Source: Aplysia californica
Lineage: Eukaryota > Mollusca > Gastropoda > Aplysiida > Aplysiidae
Reading direction: 5' to 3'
DNA: 64,000 nt
Assembly (NCBI RefSeq): GCF_000002075.1
Contig: NW_004797485.1
Span: forward strand, 581,331 to 645,330
Of this stretch, positions 11,491-23,000 are shown piece after piece. The position numbers were made by a program, and so were the translations under genes. The notes beneath the pieces were generated by a model, which was not told the DNA's origin, made no database searches, and saw nothing but the letters and a program-made list of their open reading frames with translations. Every line of letters begins with the position of its first letter. Positions within the stretch are counted from its first letter, which is position 1.

Positions 11491-12284
11491 TATAGAACTG
11501 GAAAATATTGAAAAGTTTGCAGTTATTTACCTACATTCCATAATATTTGTACATTTTGAACATACATCCGATATTGAAAAAAAAATAAATTATAATCTTG
11601 AAAACGATCACAAACAGAAAAAAACCCGCTCGTATCTTATATGGAATTATTCAGAATTGCATTTGGAATAAACCTATACATGTCTTGAGTGGCACTTTTT
11701 GTGTAATTTTATCAAAAAGTAGTGATTTTTAGGGAGAAAAAAATAGTTTGACTATTTAGATCTAGACCTAGATCTAGCACTCAAAAATACTGATTTCTCA
11801 ATAACAGTGCATTGGCAATATATATGAGTCCAATCGTATCAATATTATAAAAAATAGTCCTATACTATACTTCTTCTTTAGTGGGCAAAATAATGATAGA
11901 TTTTGTTGTGTCAAATTACAAAAACTGGTGTCCGGGCTATAATTTTGGCATCGCGATAAAACAAAGTCGAACAAACTACGAAATCACGTTTCAAAACTGA
12001 ATCTAAATTTCCAATTTTCAGTGGAAATGCTTGACCCAGAAGTCAACATTATATTATCACCTTTATTTTAACATGGATATGTGGATTGGAATAGAATCTA
12101 AGCTAAAATTGAAGATCGGTTCTCGCGCCGCCGGGGGCGACTTAGCGTACTGACGGCACTTTAGCCACGCCGCCCCCCACGGCTCGGCGTAGCGAATGAG
12201 TTAAGTACGGCTAGACTGCCAGTCTAACCGTCATTTTTGTGACAAATTGATCCAGCGCATTGCTTAGCAAGAAGGAATCTTTTA

Positions 12285-12735
12285 CGTTGCCAAGTTTCAT
12301 TCAAATATCATGACTTTGGGAGAAGATGTGACTGATAATCTTTGTAAATCTGTGAAGAACGCCACTTTTTTAACCTGTAAATATCTTTACAACTCAAAAA
12401 GTAGGATAGATATTAAAAATCTGACAGCATCACTAGATTCTGCATTAAGAATTGTACTAAGCTGCCAAGTTTCATTTACATACTCCAAGAAATAGGCGAG
12501 CTATGTCAAATATTGCCTCAAAACACACCGAAAACCGCCACATTTTTACCAATAAACGTCTTCATAATAACTCAAAAAGTAGGATAGCTATGAGAAATCT
12601 GAAAGCAGGACTAGATTCTGCACTAGCAAATGTACTGGGCTGCCATGTTCATTTAAATACTCAGAGAAATGAGTGAGTTATGACGAGTATTGTCTCAAAA
12701 CTCTCCAAAGAACGTCCCACATTTTGGGGTTTTTT
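12285..12735. repeat. Tandem repeat, about 175-bp period, 2.5 units
   Basis: The words GCCAAGTTTCATT (12290, 12463; GCCATGTTCATT at 12641), ACTCAAAAAGTAGGATAG and CTAGATTCTGCA recur at a spacing of roughly 175 bp. Units differ by many substitutions, so the array is old. No recognised protein. Confidence 0.7.
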
Positions 12736-12794
12736 CATTATATAAAAGTCTATAAAAAATTAATTGATTAAAAAATTCGTAACTTTTTTATTTA

Positions 12795-13330
12795 TTGATG
12801 GATTTCAAAAATTCAAAAAGTTCCATTTTCTGTGGAGATACAGCTACAAAATGCACCTATTTGCAAACACTTTCTGACAAAAAAAGGATTATCGTGGTCA
12901 TTACTAATAATATCATTGTTGACAAAGCGCACTCTATAGGTTTGATTTTCGACTCTCTCAACCAAGCATACAGTCAAATTCATAATGACATCTCACACAG
13001 TGCACCTATATTCCGAAAACCTCTATTCCAGGAATTCAGACAGCAATAGACACGTACATGAAGCTGTACAGAAGACATTTATTTTCCAAAAAAGAAAATC
13101 CCCAAACAGCGCAATTTAGAACAACACTGCATTCCATCCATCACACAACATGGCTTTGGTTTGGGCCCGCTGGGAGAACAAGGAACCGAAAGCTGTCACC
13201 GGTCTATTTTAAAAATTGAAAAGTGGGTTCAAGGCATCGTAAACAATACGGAAAAACTACGATACGTTATGAACGCACATTAATTTGCTCCAGAGAGCAT
13301 CTTCACTGCAGGCACCGAGAAAACAACCAG
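12795..13330 (+). mobile_element. Decayed transposon-encoded protein fragment, class unknown
   Basis: An 84-codon frame (12795-13049) ends in SLNQAYSQIHNDISHSAPIF. A second frame near 13130-13290 reads HGFGLGPLGEQGTES and later IEKWVQGIV; a Gly-x-x-Gly-Glu-Gln-Gly-x-Glu motif of this style recurs, from memory, in repeat-encoded proteins of invertebrates. Stops separate the pieces. The assignment to a transposon rests on that recollection only. Confidence 0.35.
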
Positions 13331-14709
13331 GGCGCCATAGATTAGCGTATAGATCTACTGTACAAAATGTGTTAAAAAGATCTGTGTCATTATTTTAATG
13401 AAGGATACTGTAATGAGAATTTCATCACAAGCCCGACGAATTTGGCTGTTGAAAGATGCAAAAATGTGGATTACTAATCTTCCAACAACGATGTCCTTTG
13501 GTTAGTAGATACCCACATTAATTGTCTTTATTCTGAGCGAGTTTTAGTGAGTTTATTCCCGCACTTTGGTAGTTACATAACTTTTAATTCGGTGCATTCC
13601 TTAATAAGACAGCTGTATTTGATCACATGCAGTTAAAAAACTATACAAGATATCTTCATTGCGTTTTCACAAACTGTACATTGAAAGTAGAAACTCAAAG
13701 ATGGAACACTGTGTATATTGATAACCCTGCTTTCATTTGTGAGCGTTGAAAAAAAAAAACTGTGTAAAATTGCCGTGGTATATAACTCAGCGCGTGGAGT
13801 GAGCGCAGGTAGACTGACCGGCGGCTGACCCTGGTCACGCTAACCTAGCAGCGTACGGCTTGGCGAAACTAAACGACAGCTGATTCGACGCTGTGGTCGG
13901 TTTTGGCCTCAAGAGTAGGGGGGTTTCAAGGGAATAAAACTATGGTGGGGGGGGGGGTTTCATGCCCCCCTGAATTTTACCATAATTTGATGTTTTGCAG
14001 TTGTTAGGTTTGATATCTTAGCTCGCTGCGCATCAAACGTATAGATCTCGATGTATCTAGACTCAAATAAGTGGGGTGGGAACTACCGAAAAAGCACCTG
14101 AAATTTTCCCTCTCACTCATTTTGTAGGCTAGATCTACTGATAGAACATCGATACCGAATATTTAAATCAGTATCGATATCCAGTAGTCTTTGCTTGTGT
14201 GAATTAGTGCTAGAACTAACGAGACCGCAATTGACAATTGTACAGAGGACTGCCAAAAAGTCATTGCCTGCACTGAACTGTATCACGCATTCATTGCGGC
14301 AATGACTGTGACTCAAGAACGGAATGTTTGATAATTTAGGCCTAGTGACCTAGCGTAAGTATGTCCTCAGCTGATGTCTGGGTCTAAAAGTAGCTCATCG
14401 AAACGCTTTCAGTCTTCGTCAGTCCGCCTTGGTATAAAAAATAAATAGATGGAAGTGGCTATCCTCACCCCGGGTGAGACTTGCCAGTATTGGCTATTCT
14501 CACCCGGTGTGAAACAAGATCTGTTTTTCCTAATTTCAGAAGTACTCTTTATCGCTGTGAATGATCAAATACAAAGAAAAAAATGACATAGCTCAAAAAA
14601 TGTGTAAGCTAATTTGGTCGTCTCCAACGATGCTATGGCTATTTCACTTTTCGAATCGAGCCAAACTACGCGGGTCGCCATTTTGTTTTGCCGGGAAGTT
14701 CTCACGCTA

Positions 14710-14767
<58 letters not shown>

Positions 14768-15028
14768 CCTCCCCCCCCCTCCCCTTCTCTCTGATCACAT
14801 CACTGCCCACAGACAAAATTGCACGCTTTCAACACAAGAGCGCTGGAATGTTTGTTCACTGTGAACTCTACACTGGTTGGCCTTTCAAGGTGAAGGCACA
14901 ACGGGTGAGAATTGCTAAAAGGCTCGCCTGCGCTATTCTCACGCGGGGTGAGAATGGAGGTGGCCAAAATAAATATCTAGATGTCAATTGTAGAAGATAC
15001 TTGCGAGGTTAGTTAATTTGTTTAACAA
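13331..15028. other. Intergenic stretch, no gene recognised
   Basis: A second copy of the G-run repeat of 6080-6240 lies at about 13905-13990. A GC-richer patch at about 13790-13880 could be a promoter or upstream noncoding exon of ORC4, but nothing proves it. A perfect (CT)n tract is at 14715-14762. Short palindromic words of the form CTCACCCGGGGTGAG recur near 14460-14510 and 14930-14955. Confidence 0.45.
14715..14762. repeat. (CT)n microsatellite
   Basis: Pure TC/CT dinucleotides followed by C-rich sequence. Both strands stay open through it, which produces low-complexity open frames that are not genes. Confidence 0.95.
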
Positions 15029-15525
15029 CATGAAGCTACAGCACAGCGAGCACCTAGCACTCCTCTGTGATTGGCCCAAATATAGGTAACATATTTCCGC
15101 CATCTATTTTGTCATTTTCCGGGGCTTTCTCCCCAAGACTCTTGGGTTTCCCTCACCCATAACTTTTGACTGGATCTCGCAGTGGTTGTTTTGTTCTGGT
15201 ATTAATTAATTTGTGTTATCTTTTATAAACAATCTTAGTAATTCTCGTTCCTTAAATTTACCTTCTCCTCAAAGTTGTACACGCACACACACGCGCTTGC
15301 ACACACTCATTCCCGCACTCAAGCATGCGCGCACACACACATGCAGCCCAGGCAGTCATCGATGAAACCTAGTGACGTAGCCCATGGCACGGGCCCGCCA
15401 TGGTAAGATCTAGTCAACTGGCGAGGGAAGCCCCGGAAGACGACAAAAATAGATGGCGGAAGTACATCATCTATATAATTTGAACCAATCACAGAGGTGT
15501 GCTAGGTGCTCGCTGTAGCTTCATG
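15029..15525. mobile_element. Fold-back MITE with arms of about 105 bp
   Basis: The left arm (15029-15135) starts CATGAAGCTACAGC and includes TCTGTGATTGG and CCGCCATCTATTTT. The right arm (15424-15525) is its inverted counterpart, ending GCTGTAGCTTCATG. The centre holds a CA-rich tract and GATGAAACCTAGTGACGTAG. A rearranged relative is at 54445-54665. No coding capacity. Confidence 0.8.
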
Positions 15526-16388
15526 TGTTTATTTTTAGGAAGTGGCTATTCTCGACAGGGGTGAGACCTATTGAAAATGATACCAGCTTTTGCACAGAAT
15601 AATGATCACTATTATTTCTACTGCTATGCTCAACACACTTTTTAAAAAATCGTAATTGTTTCAAATGTTTTCCATATTTTAAAATGAGGCAAAGATAAAT
15701 ACTAAGCTTCACGTTTGTTTGATAACAATTTTATCAATTTTAGCTTTTGGTTGATGTTTTGTTTGTTCAAGTAAGTTTCATTATTGCTGATTTTGAGTTT
15801 TGCTCAATCCAGGAGCACAGTCCTCTGGAAAGCCTAAATGACGAACACAAAAACACTACCATCAAATATTGTAAATGATAGGCCTACTGGCTTTTATACT
15901 GAATAACACTAGACTAATCCTGCTGTAATGATAAACATACATTTTATGAAATCATAAATGTTTGTTTTTTTCTTTCTTTTTAAAGTCTGAAGTTTGCTGT
16001 ATTTCAAAACGAGACAAAATGAATGGGTTTCGGATTTGTTTGATAGTGGCTATTAATTTTGGTGTTTGATTGATGCCTTGCTCGATCAAGAAACCATTTT
16101 GGTTGATTTACTCGACCAAGAATCTTGTTCGTTTAACAAAACAATTTGATTGATGATCAATTCAATTGCACCACTACTGGCATCTAGATCATCCAGTTAT
16201 AATTTTTGGCTTTTTCTATAGGCTTACACGTTCATGCTTCATGGAATAAACTATATTTTATGTAGGGGCCCTTAGTGAATTTTAGGTGCTGTACAAACTA
16301 ATGATTAAAACCAACATTATATTTATGGTTTAAGTTTGATTTCTTTACCATGTTGGGTCAATGAGAGAAAAATGGTTTTCTTAATGAA
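15526..16388. other. AT-rich stretch upstream of ORC4, nothing recognised
   Basis: No open frame of interest and no repeat with clear ends. It lies within the region where the ORC4 promoter or a 5' noncoding exon would be expected. Confidence 0.45.
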
Positions 16389-16740
16389 ATAATAATGTAG
16401 ATCATTTCTATAGTGCCCACTCCGGTGTGAACACAGCTCCAGGCGGTTTACATAAATGCATGTACGAACAATATTCTCACACAAGTTCACGCACACATTA
16501 TTTACTCACTCACATGTGCACATACATCCACGCCAAACACATGAATGCGCACTCACATGCACGCCAAGCATATGTGCACACACAGTCACACACACACACA
16601 CACACACATCTACTTGCTTATCACACACACACGCTTACACATCGTTACGAAATGAGCACATACAAATGCATAATAAAATAATATACTCAATGCTATTTGC
16701 AAAATACATAATATGAATGGATACATATATTCATTAACAT
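16389..16740 (-). repeat. Dispersed SINE-like repeat with CA-rich body, copy 1
   Basis: Shares its whole plan with 32685-33090: ATGTAGATCATTTCTATAG, then a GTGTGAACACAG hairpin, ATAAATGCATGTACGAACAA, a CA-rich stretch, CATCTACTTGCTTATCACA, and GTTACGAAATGAGCACATAC. The hairpin-plus-ATTATT end lies on the left, so the element reads on the minus strand. Confidence 0.7.
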
Positions 16741-16805
16741 AACATCGTACTACATGAATCTACTCATATAAAAATGATGTCATGAAATGTGTCTTACTAT
16801 ATTTC

Positions 16806-16873
16806 AGCTGGCAGCTGCCACAAACTAGATTTGAAATTCTTACATTCACGAAGCTTCAAAGCTACAGTTAAAG
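16806..16873 (+). promoter_or_regulatory. Probable ORC4 5' UTR segment
   Basis: A plausible splice acceptor (TATATTTCAG ending at 16805) precedes 68 untranslated bases before the ORC4 ATG. If it is used, the transcription start lies in an upstream noncoding exon not identified here. Confidence 0.4.
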
Positions 16874-17061
16874 ATGGTCAAAAGAAAATCAATCTCAGGG
16901 AGTCCGATGAAAACGTCGTCACCTCGGAAAAAGTCCAGTGCTGGACCAGTGATACAGACGTCTGAATTTGATGCTTTTGAAGAGCTCCAGAAAGTGCTGC
17001 GCATGCGTATTTCTCAGATCCAAAGGCCTCCATTTATCAGTGGATATGAAAGTGAAAAGAA
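16874..17061 (+). CDS. ORC4: ORC4 coding exon 1
   Basis: Residues 1-62 plus two bases (phase 2). Basic, Ser-rich start followed by [14 protein letters not shown], the helix that precedes the AAA+ core in animal ORC4. Donor is AA then GTGAGT. Confidence 0.93.
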
Positions 17062-20000
17062 GTGAGTAACAATCTTTACTGACTTGAGAAATAAAACTTT
17101 CCTATTACGCTATCGCATATTATTATTCTTTCTCAGTTTTCTTTTCTGATGTTCCCTCAGCTCCCATCATCTCCTGCTCTGTTTGAGGATTTATTAAATT
17201 ATACATGAGATGTGTTGCCTCTGTTGAGGTTACTTTTTCCTCTGCCTTTTCATTTATTTTCAGAGAAGGAAGAAAACCACTGGAACAAAGTATAATGTTA
17301 CTGTTGGTGTTTCTACCATCATTTGTGAGGTAGCGTGGTGAAATCAGGCGCTCGTCAAAATAATGAAAGGGAAAGTCAAGAAATTGGCATTGTTTGGCAG
17401 GATTTAGAATTTTTATCGAATTTGGGGGGGGCTCAACTCCTTTAATATCCAATGAAGAACACATTTCTGTGGTGGATTTTTACTGAAAAACGTTGATTAA
17501 AGGCATAAAGGATTTAAGTTTTCAGTTTCCGCGGACTCTAGCTATGGAAATAACTCAACTTTGGCAGCCATTTTCTTGCTAATTTTACCTTCAATCATCA
17601 AAAGCTTGACTTCTGTTCATGATGAATGGATAGTTTTTTTCATCAAAAGCAAGGTAAATGGACAGACCTTAAAATGATACCAGTAACTCCATATGCCCCA
17701 AAATTGACGAGAGCATGATTCCACTGCGTCGTAACACATTTTTCTTAAGTGGTGAATTTGCGTCTTATTTGTCATGGTTTCACCTGTTATATTGTTGGGT
17801 TTTTTTGCTATGGGGGGGGGGGGTGAGACCAAAGACAATGAAAATTATAATGTCCCTCATGATCAGAGAACAGTTTATTTTTTTCAAATGTTTGATGCAA
17901 TTGAAAATTTGTAACACTTACTTTCTTTTGTGTTGGAGAAAAAGTCTACACCAGTTGAATTGCCTTTTGACTAGAAGGGGAATCTTTCATGTGGTGAACC
18001 TCACAAAGACAGTTTAAAATGTTTGACCCTTTTACAGGGCGAATTAAATAAAGGAGAAACTGGAATTGTATTCTTACATGCAACAGACATGCCCATTGCA
18101 AACGTACTTTCAGGATATTTATAAAACATGCCCACATCACATTCGTACATATCGAAAAGATATCTCTGCATCTTGCCTATTTTGCTGTTTGCTTGCTAGA
18201 CTGAAATTTATGTTCTTGTGACAACAACTGTTAAACAATTAGAAAGCTTCTTTGAAATTCTAGCAAATTTCTCACATTTTCTTGCTCTCCAAGTGCTTAA
18301 AATTAAATTTCTATTTTGCTCCGGATGGATCTTGTTCTTTTTTGCTTTTCAGACAGCTCCATGATCTCATTCAGCGGACGGCCGTGACAGGGGAAAGCAA
18401 TTCATTACTCCTGATTGGGCCAAGGGGATGTGGGAAGTCTATGGTAAGGTGGAGACTGGTGAAAAATGGCCCTTATGGCTTACTTTGAAAACAGAGTCTC
18501 AAGTCTTGTTAAAATTGCCGGTTCATGAATTGGTCCCTTACATTACTGCTGAGGTATTCTGTAAATCTCTAGGTGTTTGGGACCCCAGTTTTCTGAATTT
18601 TTTGAAATTCTGTTAAGTTTTAAATCTCTTTTTTTTTTAATAGGTGTGATGTTAAGATCTTGTTTTTAATGTATTCCAGAACGTGTTTTGAGTTTTTTCC
18701 GCACCTAGTACAGATGAAACCTTTCTGCCCTGTCCCCCTCACCTCCTTTGCCCTCTCCTCTTGGCTCCTAAATCTTTCTTCAGCCTTTCTACTGCTACTC
18801 CATGGCTCCTTCTTACTGCTGTCTTTCAGCCACACCCCTGATCTTCTGTAGTTAGGAAAGATCTACACCTAGCCTTCTCGGACGAGGGTGAAAAATCTCA
18901 GAGGGCCCGTGTGCAAGTTGCGCTCATTAAAGATCCCTTGGTAGTCTAAAATCGATAAGAGTAGGCTTTGGCCGCCACGCGGGCAAAATTCAAAATTTCC
19001 TACCAGCTTAAAAGGATTAGTGTGTCCAGCACACTCGTATGACCTTATGCAGTTGCGAGCGTTGTAAAACACTTACCAAAAAAACCCCCCCAAAAACTGA
19101 TGACACCTAACTACGTTACTGTTACTACAGTTGCCTGCTACTTTCCACATTCTAATGGCTCATTGCCAGCTAGTCCAGTGATGTAATGTTAAATGAGTTC
19201 TTTTGCGCTGGACTTGAATGGTTAATGAATGCGGCTTTACAAAAAAACATCAAGCGATGTTGGTGTAAACTGTAAACCCTGTCAGATTTTTTGGACATTC
19301 GATCGAGCTTAAAGACACGCCGCTGCTCCATGATAATCAACACACGTATGCTGCTGTTTGATATTGAAATGATTTTATATGTTTTATATACAGTTTAAGG
19401 GCATTTCTAGTCAAAATCCAGATTTGTCTTTGACAGAGCATATATATGAAACAAATGATTTACCACTGATTTGTCCAAATTTTAAAAAAAGATACTTGTG
19501 GGTTAGCCGATCTTATCACGATTTAATGAGTGTTGGCTCTGTATCTCTGTTCAGATAATGTAGAAAGTTTTAGCTGCCAAATATATAGATAAGTCATGTA
19601 AACCCGTTATGAACAATTATAAATGCAAAATAACAACCTTTACCCATACTGTTTGGGGTAAACTTTTTACTTGTTTGTGAGTTGTGTTCTGTTTTTTGGG
19701 AGTTTTTTTTCTTCTTTTTTTTACATACCCAAGTTGAGTGTATTGTGATTATGAAACAAAATGTGTCAAGACACGGTAGAATCAGGCTCTCGTCAATTTA
19801 TTTTGGTCATGTGGGGTTATTTGTATCATCTAAAAGCTTATTCATTTTCTGTACTTTCAATTTTAAAATACAATTTATCTTCAATAGAAGTCGAGATATT
19901 TGCGATTGAAGGAGGAGGGGTTTCCTGGCTCTAGTGAGAAAATTGTCAAAATTCGGCAGTTTCAATAGCTAGACAGTCCATGCAATCTGAAAAATTACTT

Positions 20001-23000
20001 AATATATTGTGTCTTTAATCAATGTTTTTCAGTCAAATTCTCATGGAAATGTGTTTTAAACGGGCGTAGAAGGTGTTGAGCCAAAAAATACAAATTTGAT
20101 AAAACTTGCCAAACTCGTAAAAAATGTCTGTTTCTCCAATTTCATTATTTTGAAGAGCGCCTGATTTCACCACGATGCCTCACAAATTGTTTCATTGTGA
20201 TGTGTGGCGTTGCTTTTATTTTCAGCTGATTCGCAACGTGGTTGAAAGTGTGTGTAAAAAAGAATCTGTCAGGAGCAACTTGCTTGTGGTTCAGCTCAAT
20301 GGTAAGATTTTTGTCTGCTTTATCTTTATCTTTATCCTTCTTCTTGTTTCCTTAGATTTCGAGAAGTTTCTTTCAAAAATCTAGATGGATGTCTTCTGTT
20401 GTTGATATGTTATTCTTTTGGAAGACCTTTAAACGCCACATTGTGAGTGGTCTGCCCCTGTCTTTGTATCCAGGCTTCTGAAATATACTCTCATGCAGCT
20501 GGTTGATTTGGGAGCATTCTTATCAGATGGTAGAATTACTTTATTCTTTGATGTTCTATATGTTATCTTACAAACCCTTGATGATATATTCTCTTGACTT
20601 TCCATACAACTGTCGCACGTGGGTTTAATGGCATCGGGAAAACATGAGTTCACCTAGAGAGACACCATGGTCAGGCACTGGGAGCTCATTTGCAGAATTT
20701 TGACTCCAGGCGCTTTGAGAACCACATGATAATAACACTTTGTAAGACATCCACCTTAGACAACCACCTCTACACCTCGCAATGGGTGGCAGTCTTAGAC
20801 AGTTTTTAGCGTATCTTTTAGAGTTGTTAATGTGTTGTATGAATAAAAGTGAATCTTTGGGGGGGGTTTTATTCTTGCGTGTGTTTCTGTTCACATGTTA
20901 CAAGTTGGTGGGTGTGGAATTTTTATATTTTGAATCCTCGTCGTTCTCTAGGTTTACTTCAGACTGATGACAAGGTTGCACTGCGGGAGATCACAGTCCA
21001 GCTTCAGCTAGAAAATGCTGTCGGAGACAAAGTTTTTGTGAGTTTTCTTCAAGTTTATTTGGGCTTGTCACGTATTCTGTGTGGACCATAAGTGTGAGAT
21101 TTTTTCTTTTTAAAGAAACACTTATTGCTCTACATAGAAATGTATAAACTGCGTTAGGTCTTACCCAATGTTATGGAGGTTCGGCGCGTTTTTAAATTAC
21201 AGTCTAGCACACACACGAGGGAAATCAGTGGGATGAGGAAATTCTTGAAGTCTTTTCATCATGTACGAATTTCACTGTGTGTGGGTTTTTAACACCATAT
21301 ATATGTGTGTGTGTGTACAGGAAAATATTCTGGGCCTGAAAATTTGTTCTCTATGCGCATGTTTGTAGTATGTGCATGCTAGACTGTATATATCTCTTTT
21401 ACATGTTAAGAAAGGTAGGTCAAGATTAAACAGAAGCGAAAAAAAAATAAGAGAATAGAATTGATTTAGAGCAGTGGAGAAAAAAGTGGATACTGCTTCT
21501 TTTTTTTTTTTTTTTTTTTTTTTTGTCAAACAAATCCAGCAAAGAGCTTGATGCTCATTTTTCAACATATCTCTAAGTAATGCTCTTTTTGCATATGGTT
21601 GTTGATTTCTACCTACACAAACAGCGGTGTAAAGAAAATGAAGAACATTTCCAAATTATCATGTGTATATATGTATGAGACCAAAGATTATACAATTTCA
21701 AATTAAATCATAAAAACATTTGGGAAGAACAATGAAGAACATCGTTCTAGTCTGGACAGTCATATTTAAAAATGGCAAGTTTGGGTGGGGGGGGAAGTGC
21801 AGGGGGTGATAAAATTATGTGGGGTGTCCCGGAGGGGAGGGGCTGCATGTATTTAGTATTGATTTACTTCAGTAGATAGCCCTTGAGTGGTTTCCAGTGC
21901 CTGTATAAAATTTGGAACTTTTAATCTAAAACTGCATGACAGGGCATACAAGTGAAAAGTGTCACTATTAGATTATCTGAAAAATGTGTTGTTGTTTTCA
22001 ATCCAGCAACAGCTGTGCTCTCTCCTTTATATCCAATGCCATGTAATGATACGTGCAGGTTTTCTACAGTTGCTGTGATGTGCCATAGAGTGTGTTGTCA
22101 GTGTGAGGTCTTGTAGTCAGAAGCTTGGCTTTGATGTCATTTTGGCTGTGCAATGGAGCAGGATGAAATGTGTTAGAATTTATTGTTTTTCGATTGAAAT
22201 TTTTTTTTTAATTTGGGTTTATGCTGAAGACCTATCTCTCGACTCCACAGGGATCATTTGCTGAGACGCTACAGTTTCTTCTGACCGCGCTTAAAAAAGG
22301 TGAGGAATTTGTTTTGTCTGTTCTGATATAATACATGTACAGTGCAGTCTGCTTAAAATAGAGCACAGTGAGTCGTAAAACAGTGGTGAACCAAAAAAAA
22401 AAAAATCCCTTTTTTTTTCTTTTGAGCAGCCTCTCAAAACCAAAAATCCAGCTAAACCCAAGAAGATCCAAAGGTTCCACTGATTTTGATTTAAGCGAGT
22501 TCTACTGCATGTTGTTTTTTATCTTGAAATGATGTTTATATTTCACTACCTCAGAATTACAACGCTCTTTCTGACATTTTTGGGTTATTAGGACTATGAG
22601 GTTAGAAACCAAATGTTCTGTCTGCTTGATCAAAATTGTAAGATTATTCAGAGTCGTTATCAAGATATTTAAAGAATTGCATTCGAAAGAGCTTGACATA
22701 ATGTGAAACTCAAAATCTTTTACGTCAAAATTTTCAAAACTAGTCACTGAACAGACAGAACTTTGTAATTCTGAGGTAACGAATTATTATATTGTCTCGT
22801 ATGTATGCAACTGTTTCTGTATAGTTAGTGCTCAAAGACAACTTTGCTGGTAAATTCTTCACCAGTTGGCAAAACTTTCACAATTCCCATGTGTCGATGT
22901 GAATGTGGGTGAAAAATCACGTACAATTTTTTTTTCACTGTTCCCTCTTCGGCTGAAAATTTAAAGCACTTTCCAACAAGGAGAATCACCCACCGACTAC

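Larger units (their letters stand above)
8354..12200. mobile_element. Possible 3.8-kb piggyBac-type (TTAA) element with nested insertions
   Basis: The left end reads CTCATTCGCTACG and the right end CGTAGCGAATGAG, exact complements over 13 bp with weaker similarity beyond. The right end is followed by TTAA (12201-12204); the corresponding left tetramer is AAAA, so a changed copy must be assumed. Inside lie a GC- and CpG-rich patch (about 8470-8660, many CGTCGGC/GCCGAC words), TAGATC runs, a telomere-like TIR fragment and the complete element at 9792-11490. No transposase frame was recognised. Confidence 0.4.

Noticed and set aside
14565-15012. Long open frames on both strands
   Set aside because: Generated by the (CT)n tract; Ser/Leu or Glu/Arg repeats only.
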